A DNA stretch of 64,000 nt, from the NCBI GenBank assembly GCA_041738135.1, contig JBGSQK010000058.1, positions 26,934 to 90,933 of the forward strand, in the 5' to 3' direction. Origin of the DNA: JAGOMX01 sp041738135 (lineage in GTDB: Bacteria; Pseudomonadota; Alphaproteobacteria; JAGOMX01). This document shows positions 26,182-34,518 of the stretch, one piece after another. Made by a program: the position numbers and the translations under genes. The notes under the pieces were generated by a model. It saw nothing but the letters and a program-made list of their open reading frames with translations. It did no database searches and was not told where the DNA came from. Position 1 is the first letter of the stretch; every line of letters begins with the position of its first letter.

Positions 26182-27393
26182 ATGACACACAAACAAATGA
26201 CCAACAAACATCTCACACCTGTTTTCCTCATTGTCGCCACGTCGGTAACTGTTATGGCTATTGACCTATACTTACCCGCCATGCCGACCATGTGCGAGTA
26301 CTTTGGTGTGGGCAACAACCTAATTCAGCAGAGCATTTCTACCTATCAGATCGGCATCGTTTTCGCTGCCCTTTTGTATGGTCCCCTTTCTGACACCTAT
26401 GGCAGAAGGAAGATGTTGTTGGTGGGCTATGGAATTTTCCTTGTGAGCTCCGTGATCCTAGTGTTTTCAGCGGACATCAATTCTCTCCTCTTCATGCGAT
26501 TTATACAAGGTTGCGGAGGAGGTGTATCCGCAGCCATCGCCCCGGCCGTCATTCGAGATTGCTTTACGGAACGTGAGAGCAGTAAGGTCATCTCTCAAAT
26601 GTCCATGGTTATATTACTCACTCCCGCTATAGCGCCAATCGCGGGTGGCTACCTGACCATTTTCTTCGGTTGGCACGCATGCTTTATGGTCATCGCCGTG
26701 TGCGTATTCATTGGCTTTTCGGTATTTTACAAATTCTTCCCAGAAACCCACCCACCGGAATCGCGAACAAAATTGCAATTCTCCAATTTGTTTCAAAGCT
26801 ATAAAACCGTATTTTCCAATCGCAGTTTTCTGTTCTACGTGCTATTGCACAGCATTCCCAATGCAGGACTCTGGTGTTATTTAACGGTCATGCCTTTCGT
26901 TTTCATTAAATATATGGCTGTGCCCACAGAAAATTTTGGCTATTACATACTTGGACAAGTCTTGGTGGTATGCACCACCTCCTTTTTCGTTCAACGAATG
27001 GTCATGAAAAAAGAATCCAAGGAAGTCATGTCCATAGGGATTAAGATGTTATTTATAGGCTGCGTCACCATGACATTGGCGGTTATTTTCGTTCCGAACA
27101 TACCAGTTGTCTCTGTGTTGTCCGCCCTGCCCTTTTTAATGGGCATACCCTTTATTTTCCCCACATCTATGTCCAAGGCCATGTCGTTTACGTCCGCCTC
27201 CCGCGGCACGGCAGCCTCCTGCGTGTCAACCACAAGAGCGATATTCTCAAGCATAGGCAGCCTCATGGCAGGCTTTATGCCTGATCAGACATTCATACCC
27301 ACGATTATTTTCTTGAGCATAGTCTCTTGTCTAGTACTAGCGGCGTTTCTTCTGGCCAAGAAAATGGACATCAAAACAGTGTCTGCCTCATAA
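26182..27393 (+). CDS. MFS drug-efflux transporter, Bcr/CflA family
   Basis: A 403-residue protein with 12 predicted membrane helices. The first helix carries MAIDLYLPAMPTM, a hallmark of Bcr/CflA proteins, and loop 2-3 has YGPLSDTYGRRKMLL (MFS motif A). GGGVSAAIAPAVIRDCF corresponds to helix 4, and helix 5 has the drug/H+ antiporter motif C-like LLTPAIAPIAGGYL. It probably exports a hydrophobic compound by proton antiport. The start could also be the Met six codons in. It stands alone after tRNA-Gly. Confidence 0.92.
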   Translation: MTHKQMTNKHLTPVFLIVATSVTVMAIDLYLPAMPTMCEYFGVGNNLIQQSISTYQIGIVFAALLYGPLSDTYGRRKMLLVGYGIFLVSSVILVFSADINSLLFMRFIQGCGGGVSAAIAPAVIRDCFTERESSKVISQMSMVILLTPAIAPIAGGYLTIFFGWHACFMVIAVCVFIGFSVFYKFFPETHPPESRTKLQFSNLFQSYKTVFSNRSFLFYVLLHSIPNAGLWCYLTVMPFVFIKYMAVPTENFGYYILGQVLVVCTTSFFVQRMVMKKESKEVMSIGIKMLFIGCVTMTLAVIFVPNIPVVSVLSALPFLMGIPFIFPTSMSKAMSFTSASRGTAASCVSTTRAIFSSIGSLMAGFMPDQTFIPTIIFLSIVSCLVLAAFLLAKKMDIKTVSAS

Positions 27394-27512
27394 TATTTCA
27401 GTCTAATCACATTATTGAATAGCAACTATGTCGAGATAGCACTAGCCTGAAGCAGATTATAAAGGTATCTGTATTATAGACATAACTTTATTTTTATTTT
27501 ACGGAGGAAATC

Positions 27513-28319
27513 ATGACAAAATATTTATTTACGGCACTACTTTCGCTGGCGTTTTCAACACAGATATATGCATCTTCTACCTCAGATGAACTGGACCAAC
27601 AAATTAATAGCTTAAGGACATTTTTCAACGAGCAAAATTCTGAAACTAAAAAGCAGCTGAAGGGAATCAAGAATATCCATGTCTTCAACAAAGAACGAAC
27701 TTCCTACAGCAAAGCACTTATATTTTGCAATTCAGAGCTATGCTCGAAAGAAATGCATAACTCCCAAACTGTGTTAGCAAATTTAGTCGCCCTTAAAAAT
27801 GAGCATTGCCCATTTTCTTTCCATAATTCTTTCCCTAAATTTGATGAAGCCATAAATGAATTAAGTACGCAATTAAAAGCAGGTAAAGACTTTGATATCG
27901 AAACGGGAATGCATGTGTCGCACATGCTCTCTTCTATCTGGAATTATATCCGATTTATTAAAGACAAAGAGAGCCTGGCTTGCCTTTTGCCTAAATTATT
28001 TTACTACATAGACGAAAACATAACTATGCAAGGTGGCTGTTTTGAAGGATTTGCAGGCAGACTGATGATTAGCAATGTAATGTTTGCAATTGATAGGTAT
28101 GATACCATTATGAAAGAAATGCACAACGCGAGACTAATCGCTTTACTAACTCCTGCTCACCCAACCGAGCACATAGAAATGAGCGAAGAAGAGCAAGTGA
28201 GACTAGCCATAGCCATGAGTCAACCGCAGCAAGCACCTGCAGCCGCTGCCCCTGTGGAGATGAGCGAGGAAGACCTACAGTTATACCTTGCCATGGCAAT
28301 GAGTAACGACGAGAAATAA
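27513..28319 (+). CDS. exported protein with two C-terminal ubiquitin-interacting motifs (UIM)
   Basis: A 268-residue protein with a leader (MTKYLFTALLSLAFSTQIYA) and a GGAGG ribosome-binding site before the ATG. The body (about 25-215) is helical and matches nothing I know. The C-terminus has two copies of a UIM-like helix: MSEEEQVRLAIAMSQ at 223-237 and MSEEDLQLYLAMAMSN at 250-265, joined by a Q/P/A-rich linker. Both keep the UIM core (acidic cluster, hydrophobic residue, x-x-Ala-x-x-x-Ser), as in Hrs or S5a. UIMs bind ubiquitin, which bacteria lack, so a role inside a eukaryotic host is likely. The next gene, 66 nt on, has an F-box-like segment. The motif match is visible; the effector role is inference. 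Confidence 0.72.
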   Translation: MTKYLFTALLSLAFSTQIYASSTSDELDQQINSLRTFFNEQNSETKKQLKGIKNIHVFNKERTSYSKALIFCNSELCSKEMHNSQTVLANLVALKNEHCPFSFHNSFPKFDEAINELSTQLKAGKDFDIETGMHVSHMLSSIWNYIRFIKDKESLACLLPKLFYYIDENITMQGGCFEGFAGRLMISNVMFAIDRYDTIMKEMHNARLIALLTPAHPTEHIEMSEEEQVRLAIAMSQPQQAPAAAAPVEMSEEDLQLYLAMAMSNDEK

Positions 28320-28384
28320 GAATCTCTTGTCAGCTCTAAATTGTTGATCTAGAGTTATAGAAGGTAACTAATAAATAGACTTCC

Positions 28385-29185
28385 ATGCTGAAAATTACTT
28401 ATACTTTGCTGAGTTTCACCATTTATTCAGCAACAGCATGGTCGTCTTTTGATTTGTTCCCGATGGATGTTAAAAACTTAATCCTATCACAATCAGCACT
28501 AGAACCCTTAGATCTCTATAACTTTGCCCAGACCTCAAAAGGAAATTACGCCTTATGTAAACCGGTTATTGAAAGCCACATACCCAGAAGAGTAAAAACG
28601 CTATACCCATTCGATCTGGCTTTCTATGAAAACCTTAGCCCAACTCTTAAGGAAATTCTTGTTGAAAAAAATGAGGATGAAATATTTGCCAGTCGAGGAG
28701 CATTTGCCAGAAGCAAACATAAACTATGGAGCAAACTAAAGCACAAACTATCATTAAGACATACAACACCTGAAGCCAGGTATCCTCTTTATAAAATGCT
28801 TTTGCTGCATCGTGTGACCATTCGAAATGAGCTTCTTAGCTCTTGGAAGAATATGCTATTTCATCTACCTAAAGCGATTCGTTTGGTGGCGCATGACCAT
28901 CATGTGGATCACGACATAGCATTATTTGAAGCTCTGACAGTTGCCATAGAAAGAATGGGTGGTCCAAATCTCATTTTGCAAAATCACATACATCATGACA
29001 CATACTATTATCAAAAAAGGAGCCGAGATGGGGTCGGATTAACCAATCAATTCCCCACTGAAAATCACAGACTGGAACAGCTGGAACAAGCAAGAGAATC
29101 CATAGAACGACTCATAAGACTAGGCAGCAATGAAGCAGTCGCTTTTAAAGATGCTGCACTGAAGAAGAATAGTTATGGCTATTAA
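28385..29185 (+). CDS. exported protein with an F-box-like segment
   Basis: A 266-residue protein with a leader (MLKITYTLLSFTIYSATAWS). Right after it, residues about 21-60 read FDLFPMDVKNLILSQSALEP then LDLYNFAQTSKGNYALC. This follows the F-box pattern (LPxDhhxxIhxxLxxxDLxxhxxhSKxhxxL), the module that docks substrate adaptors to Skp1 in eukaryotic SCF ubiquitin ligases. The rest (60-266) is basic and helical, His-rich near 165-205, with no domain I recognise; it could be the target-binding part. It follows the UIM protein by 66 nt on the same strand, probably as one unit. The F-box call is by pattern only; the export route is unknown. Confidence 0.62.
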   Translation: MLKITYTLLSFTIYSATAWSSFDLFPMDVKNLILSQSALEPLDLYNFAQTSKGNYALCKPVIESHIPRRVKTLYPFDLAFYENLSPTLKEILVEKNEDEIFASRGAFARSKHKLWSKLKHKLSLRHTTPEARYPLYKMLLLHRVTIRNELLSSWKNMLFHLPKAIRLVAHDHHVDHDIALFEALTVAIERMGGPNLILQNHIHHDTYYYQKRSRDGVGLTNQFPTENHRLEQLEQARESIERLIRLGSNEAVAFKDAALKKNSYGY

Positions 29186-29289
29186 TCTTTTATTGAACGC
29201 AGCGTAATTGGCAACCCATTAACATCCAAACAAATTTCTCTCACTTGGCACGATATTCGCATACTGATGCATGTGAAAAGGAATTTGCT

Positions 29290-30426
29290 ATGAAGAAATA
29301 CATAAGCCTAATGATCATCTTCGTTTTGAGCGCGACACAGGTCAGCGCTAATGGAGGGTATCAACCATCTCATCATGGCATTCGTATTAAGGACATTGTC
29401 AATTTCGAAGGCGTGCGTGATAACCAATTAGTGGGTTATGGTTTAGTGGTGGGTCTTAATAAAACTGGCGATTCCCTTAACAATAATCCTTACACACGAG
29501 AAAGTCTTGTGAGCATGTTGGAACGTTTAGGTGTAAACGTTCGTGGTCAATTGGGTCTTTCGGGTCAGAATGTGGCGGCAGTTATGGTTACCGCTGATCT
29601 CCCTCCTTTTTCAAGACAAGGCTCTCGTTTAGATGTGGCCGTATCCTCCATCGGCTCGGCCAAAGATTTACGTGGTGGTACGTTACTGGTAACTCCTTTA
29701 ATGGCTGCCGACGGTGAAGTCTATGTGGTAGCACAAGGCCCCGTAGCTACTGGCGGTTTTGCGGAATCAGGTAAATCAGGTACATCTGTGACTAAAGGTG
29801 TTCCCACCAGCGGTCGCATTGCCAATGGGGGTATTATTGAGAGAGAAATTGGCTATGAACTCAAAAGCCAGAAGGGCATGAGAGTCGCTTTGAAGAATCC
29901 CGATTTCACCACAGCCAAAAGAATAGCGGATGCTATTAACGCCTTTACAAAAGACAGAGCAGCTATACCCATCGATCCATCCACGGTGAATCTGACCATT
30001 CCAGATCGTTATCATGATTCTGTCATGACATACATGTCTGAAATAGAGCAGCTTCGCGTCAGCCCCGATCAAACAGCTCGAGTCATCATAGATGAGCAAA
30101 ATGGCGTCATCGTCATGGGCGAAAACGTACGCATCAGTCCAGTTGCCGTCAGCCATGGTAACCTGACTATCAAAATCAAAGAAGCACAACAAGTATCTCA
30201 ACCGAATCCATTCTCAACCACTGGTAATACGCAGGTTGTGGATAGATCCGATATTAGTGTGGACGATGGTGAGGGCAGAAAAATGGCAGTGCTTACGGGA
30301 ACTGTAAGTCTGCAAGATTTGGTCAATGCACTTAATGCGTTGGGTGTCAGCCCCATGGACATGATTACCATCATGCATGCCATCAAAGCCGCCGGCGCGC
30401 TCCAAGCAGATATAGAGGTGATGTAA
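29290..30426 (+). CDS. flgI: flagellar P-ring protein FlgI
   Basis: It forms the periplasmic P-ring bushing around the flagellar rod. 378 aa from the ATG at 29290, preferred over 29245: AAAGGAA lies just before it and a leader follows (MKKYISLMIIFVLSATQVSA). FlgI blocks: RIKDIVNFEGVRDNQLVGYG, LVVGLNKTGDS, LSGQNVAAVMVTADLPPF, GSRLDVAVSSIGSAKDL, NPDFTTAKRIADAIN, and the C-terminal LVNALNALGVSPMDMITIM. First gene of a tight flgI-flgJ-flgN-flgK-flgL-fliW run; the stop overlaps the flgJ start (TAATG). Confidence 0.96.
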   Translation: MKKYISLMIIFVLSATQVSANGGYQPSHHGIRIKDIVNFEGVRDNQLVGYGLVVGLNKTGDSLNNNPYTRESLVSMLERLGVNVRGQLGLSGQNVAAVMVTADLPPFSRQGSRLDVAVSSIGSAKDLRGGTLLVTPLMAADGEVYVVAQGPVATGGFAESGKSGTSVTKGVPTSGRIANGGIIEREIGYELKSQKGMRVALKNPDFTTAKRIADAINAFTKDRAAIPIDPSTVNLTIPDRYHDSVMTYMSEIEQLRVSPDQTARVIIDEQNGVIVMGENVRISPVAVSHGNLTIKIKEAQQVSQPNPFSTTGNTQVVDRSDISVDDGEGRKMAVLTGTVSLQDLVNALNALGVSPMDMITIMHAIKAAGALQADIEVM

Positions 30427-30743
30427 TGATAGACGCTCTGAATTTAACTCCGAATTTGGCCTTGGCCCAATCTAAAATCCCTTCCATCAGGGGATCACAG
30501 GATGCGGCCGAAATAGAAAAAACAGCCCGTGATTTTTCTTCAGTCTTTTTTAGTGAATACGTGGGTATCATGTTAGACGAGGTTGAAGAAGCGGAAGAAG
30601 ATTTCTCTAATGATATCTATCGCACCCTTCATTCTCAGATGATTGGAGAAAAACTAGTGGACTCAGATCCGGGCAGAAAGATAACAGAAATGCTCATGGC
30701 AGAGATTAACAAAATGCAAGCCAAAATACAGGAGAAAGCATAA
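30426..30743 (+). CDS. flgJ: rod-binding protein, FlgJ N-terminal domain only
   Basis: A 105-residue rod-capping/rod-binding protein. EKTARDFSSVFFSEYVGIML and SQMIGEKLVDSDPGRKITEM match the FlgJ N-terminal (rod-binding) domain. The C-terminal muramidase domain of enterobacterial FlgJ is absent, as is usual in Alphaproteobacteria, so a separate lysozyme must open the peptidoglycan. It overlaps flgI by 1 nt and the next gene by 1 nt (TAATG). Confidence 0.88.
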   Translation: MIDALNLTPNLALAQSKIPSIRGSQDAAEIEKTARDFSSVFFSEYVGIMLDEVEEAEEDFSNDIYRTLHSQMIGEKLVDSDPGRKITEMLMAEINKMQAKIQEKA

Positions 30744-31165
30744 TGCTCGCACAAAAATTATTGGCCATAACCGATGAATTTATTCAATTGGTTCAGCTGG
30801 AAAAAAAGTTGCTGACTCAACGTAATTTAAAAGAAGCTGGAGCTCTGCATGGGGAAAAAGATCGACTGAATGGAGAGTATCAGTTGGCGGTTGCGCAAAT
30901 GAAGGCAGATCAAGAGTACATGAGATCTTTGTCTGATGAGGCTAACGAAGTTCTATTCCTAAAAACTATGGAACTAAAAACTCTTTTAGCGGAAACAGGG
31001 GAATTGCTGGCAATCGTATCCCAAGCCAATAGTCGGATTTTATCCGCATTGGCGGAGATGTTTTCTTCCCGACCTAATCCTGTGGAAAGCTATAATCCGC
31101 TGGGCGTTGCTTCTAATAAGCCCAAGTCTCGGACAGAAGCATTAACCGTTAACACTTGCATTTAA
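30743..31165 (+). CDS. FlgN-like flagellar chaperone
   Basis: A 140-residue, mostly alpha-helical cytoplasmic protein rich in Leu, Gln and Glu, with an unstructured C-terminus (SSRPNPVESYNPLG). Position between flgJ and flgK, size and helical composition match FlgN, the export chaperone that keeps hook-associated proteins FlgK and FlgL unpolymerised. Sequence similarity of FlgN is always weak, so the call rests mainly on context. It overlaps the flgJ stop by 1 nt and ends 12 nt before flgK. Confidence 0.7.
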   Translation: MLAQKLLAITDEFIQLVQLEKKLLTQRNLKEAGALHGEKDRLNGEYQLAVAQMKADQEYMRSLSDEANEVLFLKTMELKTLLAETGELLAIVSQANSRILSALAEMFSSRPNPVESYNPLGVASNKPKSRTEALTVNTCI

Positions 31166-31177
31166 TAGGGCGATAAG

Positions 31178-32974
31178 ATGGCATACGGAAATCTATCTAC
31201 AACCATAAATGCAGCCGTAAGCGGACGGACTCTGGCGCAAAATAATGCGGCCATAATTGCGCAAAACTTGTCCAATGCTGAAACTGAGGGTTATTCGCGT
31301 CAAGAGCTGAAATTTTCCACACAAATGTTGGGTGGCATAGGGTGTGGTGTTGTTCCGAAAGATTTAATACGTATAACAGATATGTTCAAAATAGAACAAA
31401 TGCGGTCGAAGACATCGGATTTAAGCCAATTGGCAACTTTGAACACTTTTTATACAAATCTGAATCAAAACCTGGGTCAACCAGGCGAAAACAATTCCTT
31501 ATCAGCATCACTTAATAATCTTAAAAAGATGATTGAAAGCCTGAGCCGGCGTCCGGAAGTTGATGGTGAAAGAACGGCTGTGATAAGGGCTGCACAGAAT
31601 TTAGCGCAAGATCTTGGGCGCATGTCCAATATTGCTCAAGATGCCAGAAAGATGGCGGATGCACAGATTTATGAATGTGTTCAGGATGTGAATAACCTGC
31701 TAACCAATCTTAGTTCCATAAATAAAGAAATTCAATATTCCGCATCGCAAGGTCAGTCTGTTGTGGGGTTGTTAGATCAACGCGATAGTAAGCTAAAGGA
31801 ATTATCAGAACTTATGGACATCCGTGTCCAATATGCCAGCGATGGTCAGGTTAATCTGTTTTCCAATGGCGGAGGAACTCTTCTTCAGACCGAAGTACAT
31901 CAACTGGATTTCAGTCAAACATCAGGAATAAATGCAACAGTCACCTATGCGAGCGGCACCATGAACGGAATTTTGATCGATGGTGATCCGGCCAAAGATA
32001 TAACCACTTTTATCTCAGGCGGAAAACTGGGTGGCTACATAATGGCACGGGATGCGGACATGCCGGCATTTCAAGATTCCCTTGACGAGATGACAGCTGT
32101 ACTGCGTGATCAGATGAATGCCGTACATAACCGCGGAACGGCTGCCGGTGTGCCGCAAACCTTATCTGGAACAAGAACGGGTCTAACAGTTGCGGATAAT
32201 GTGGTGGGGTTAGGCACTGTTAAAGTAGCGTTGGTGGATCGAGCCACGGGTAATCTAGTCGAGCAAACAACCATTGATTTGTCTACAATCGGCACCATAG
32301 GAGGAATCATCAACCAGATGAATACCCTTGGTATGGTAGCTAATTTGGATGCCAATGGTGTTATGCAAGTACAAGCGAATAATCCTGCGTACGGTGTCGC
32401 CATAGCTTCCTCATCTCCCAATGAAGCAACCATTACCAGCGGGGCGGCAAATTATGGCTTCTCACATTATTTTGGTCTCAACGATTTTTACGTCACCGGC
32501 AATACTGTAACTGGAAAAGCCACGGGCATAGCTAGCCAATTGGCTGTAAGACAAGAACTCGTAGACGATGTGAGTCGCCTCGCGCATACGGTTCTTGATG
32601 TTACTGGAGCCATTGGCAGCCGAGTTTTAACGGCAGGTGGTAACAGTACATTGGTCTCTATGACTCAAATGTTTGGGCAAGAGGCAAATTTTGCCGCTTC
32701 GGGTAAAATATCAGGTCTAATTACTTCATTATCTGACTATTGTAACACTGTCATACAATACACAGCCGCAGAAGGTAGGTATCTCAACCAGACTCTTGAA
32801 AATGAATCGGCAATTTATGATCTGGGCATAAAAAGCCTCGAATCAATCCGCGGCGTAAACATTCAGGAAGAAATTATGAGTTTAATGCAATGGCAAAGAC
32901 AAATGAAAGTTTGTACCCAATTAATGTTAACCGCCGAAGACATGATGCAAGAGCTCATGCGCATAAAGAGATAG
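31178..32974 (+). CDS. flgK: flagellar hook-associated protein 1, FlgK
   Basis: A 598-residue hook-filament junction protein. The N-terminal axial motif ALAQNNAAIIAQNLSNAETEG is of the rod/hook family (NNxANxxTxGYSRQ-like; here SNAETEGYSRQELKF). The C-terminus has GVNIQEEIMSLMQWQRQMKV and a final coiled-coil segment, as in FlgK/FlgE/FlgG. The middle region (about 340-460) is variable. Exported by the flagellar type III system. The ribosome-binding site precedes the ATG closely (GGGCGATAAG). Next gene flgL after 10 nt. Confidence 0.95.
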   Translation: MAYGNLSTTINAAVSGRTLAQNNAAIIAQNLSNAETEGYSRQELKFSTQMLGGIGCGVVPKDLIRITDMFKIEQMRSKTSDLSQLATLNTFYTNLNQNLGQPGENNSLSASLNNLKKMIESLSRRPEVDGERTAVIRAAQNLAQDLGRMSNIAQDARKMADAQIYECVQDVNNLLTNLSSINKEIQYSASQGQSVVGLLDQRDSKLKELSELMDIRVQYASDGQVNLFSNGGGTLLQTEVHQLDFSQTSGINATVTYASGTMNGILIDGDPAKDITTFISGGKLGGYIMARDADMPAFQDSLDEMTAVLRDQMNAVHNRGTAAGVPQTLSGTRTGLTVADNVVGLGTVKVALVDRATGNLVEQTTIDLSTIGTIGGIINQMNTLGMVANLDANGVMQVQANNPAYGVAIASSSPNEATITSGAANYGFSHYFGLNDFYVTGNTVTGKATGIASQLAVRQELVDDVSRLAHTVLDVTGAIGSRVLTAGGNSTLVSMTQMFGQEANFAASGKISGLITSLSDYCNTVIQYTAAEGRYLNQTLENESAIYDLGIKSLESIRGVNIQEEIMSLMQWQRQMKVCTQLMLTAEDMMQELMRIKR

Positions 32975-32984
32975 GGAGACTAAA

Positions 32985-33932
32985 ATGGTTGCGACGATAA
33001 CCCGTTCCAGCGACAATTCTATCAGTAGTTCGGCTATGGCTGATATGGCCCGAACTTCTAAGGCCATGGAAGAAGCCTATAGAAGAGTTACAACTGGTAA
33101 TAACATGTCTTCATTTAGAGATGCTGGTGAACAAACGTCTCGTATTCTTGGTTTGGAGACGAAGCTGTCGGGTCTTACAGATTATGAGCAGGGCGAAACG
33201 ACCGTCGCGTCACGCATGCAAAAAATGGAAGTGGTGGTACGCCAAATTAATGAGATGGCCGTTGACTATCGTGCTAGAATTAACAAAGCTGTCAGCTATG
33301 GTGTTGTGGATACGGCCTTCCAAGATTATTGCCAGAAACAGCTGACCGCAGTTCAAAAACTATTGAATACGCAAGATGCGGAAGGTCGGTATTTATTTGG
33401 CGGAGAAGCCACAACTACACCACCTGTAGATACATCACAAATGCCCGCGCCGGGTCTTGGGTCGCCTATAGATTATAGTTATTTTAAAGGCAGCAATACC
33501 AAAACATCGGCGCTCATAGGCGAAAATCAATTGATTACATACGGCCTCACGGCTAATGAACCTGGATTTGCAAAACTTATCAATGCTTTTGTGATCGGGG
33601 CAACGACGCCTCCCAATAATGATGCTACTTCCATTGCGTACCAAAAATTGCATACAGACGCCATGAACTTGCTTGAGCAAGCCTCTAGTGATATTCCGGA
33701 TACTTTACAATCTATGGGAACCACTATGAAGCTTGTGGAACAATCACAAGACAGGCAAAATAGCCTAAAGACTTATACGCAGGAATTATTGTCAGATATG
33801 ACCACAGCCAATTATGTGGATTCGGTCTTTGAACTAAATAAAGCACAGCTATGTCTTCAGTTTTCAGTTATTGCACATCAAAAGATGTCTGAAAATTTGG
33901 ATGATCTATTGAATGCACTCAGAAATATGTAG
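32985..33932 (+). CDS. flgL: flagellar hook-associated protein 3, FlgL
   Basis: A 315-residue flagellin-like junction protein joining FlgK to the filament. The N-terminal helix region has MEEAYRRVTTGNNMSSFRDA (flagellin/FlgL type) and the C-terminal helix has NYVDSVFELNKAQLCLQFS. RYLFGGEATTTPPVD is the FlgL 'LFGG' block. GGGAGAC precedes the ATG 10 nt after flgK. Confidence 0.92.
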   Translation: MVATITRSSDNSISSSAMADMARTSKAMEEAYRRVTTGNNMSSFRDAGEQTSRILGLETKLSGLTDYEQGETTVASRMQKMEVVVRQINEMAVDYRARINKAVSYGVVDTAFQDYCQKQLTAVQKLLNTQDAEGRYLFGGEATTTPPVDTSQMPAPGLGSPIDYSYFKGSNTKTSALIGENQLITYGLTANEPGFAKLINAFVIGATTPPNNDATSIAYQKLHTDAMNLLEQASSDIPDTLQSMGTTMKLVEQSQDRQNSLKTYTQELLSDMTTANYVDSVFELNKAQLCLQFSVIAHQKMSENLDDLLNALRNM

Positions 33933-33948
33933 ACGGAGGGAAAGAAAA

Positions 33949-34437
33949 ATGAAGACACAGTCCAATACACTCAATAAAGCAGCTGAAACGATCTACCCAT
34001 TAATTATTGAAAGTAGATTCGGTGATATTATTGTAAACGAAAGCGATACCTGTGATTTTCCAGAAGGCATCTATGGATTTGATGATTACAAATCATATGC
34101 CATCGCCAATTTTCCAGGGCAGACCTTGACAAAGTTTCAGATATTGCAATGCCTGGATGAGATAGGCCTTGTATTTCTTTTGACGCCCCTTCATCATCAA
34201 GGTCAACTTTTGATCCCACAATCTGACTTGATGGAAGCGACTGATCTTTTAAAATTAGATTTCGACAACTGTGACTTTTATGCCATAACAACTGTGTGTG
34301 AAAAAGACGGCGCCTTGGAATTTAGCTTGAATCTGAAGGCACCTTTAGTGGTTGAAAAAAATCAGAAAAAAGCTTGGCAATATATATTGGAACGCACTGA
34401 ATATCCAATTAGGTACGTGATAAAATCTGATCTGTAA
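33949..34437 (+). CDS. fliW: flagellar assembly factor FliW
   Basis: 162 aa from the ATG at 33949. An upstream in-frame Met at 33913 lies inside flgL, and GGAGGG sits just before 33949, so the shorter form is chosen. FliW blocks: PLIIESRFGDIIVN, FPEGIYGFDDYKSYAI and FLLTPLHHQGQL. In known systems FliW binds flagellin and antagonises CsrA, coupling flagellin synthesis to secretion. Most Alphaproteobacteria are described as using FlaF/FlbT, so its presence here is worth noting. Last gene of the flagellar run. Confidence 0.88.
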   Translation: MKTQSNTLNKAAETIYPLIIESRFGDIIVNESDTCDFPEGIYGFDDYKSYAIANFPGQTLTKFQILQCLDEIGLVFLLTPLHHQGQLLIPQSDLMEATDLLKLDFDNCDFYAITTVCEKDGALEFSLNLKAPLVVEKNQKKAWQYILERTEYPIRYVIKSDL

Positions 34438-34518
34438 CAAAAATATCACCAGTTAACTTTCCCTTAGTGAAATCATGTTAGTTTTATGTTAGAAACATGA
34501 CAGATGAGGGATTTAATT

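Noticed and set aside
25922..26318. Minus-strand frames reading AKGFEPSTPTLARLCS across tRNA-Gly
   Set aside because: This is the well-known spurious peptide from the complement of a tRNA gene; no ribosome-binding site and no independent support.
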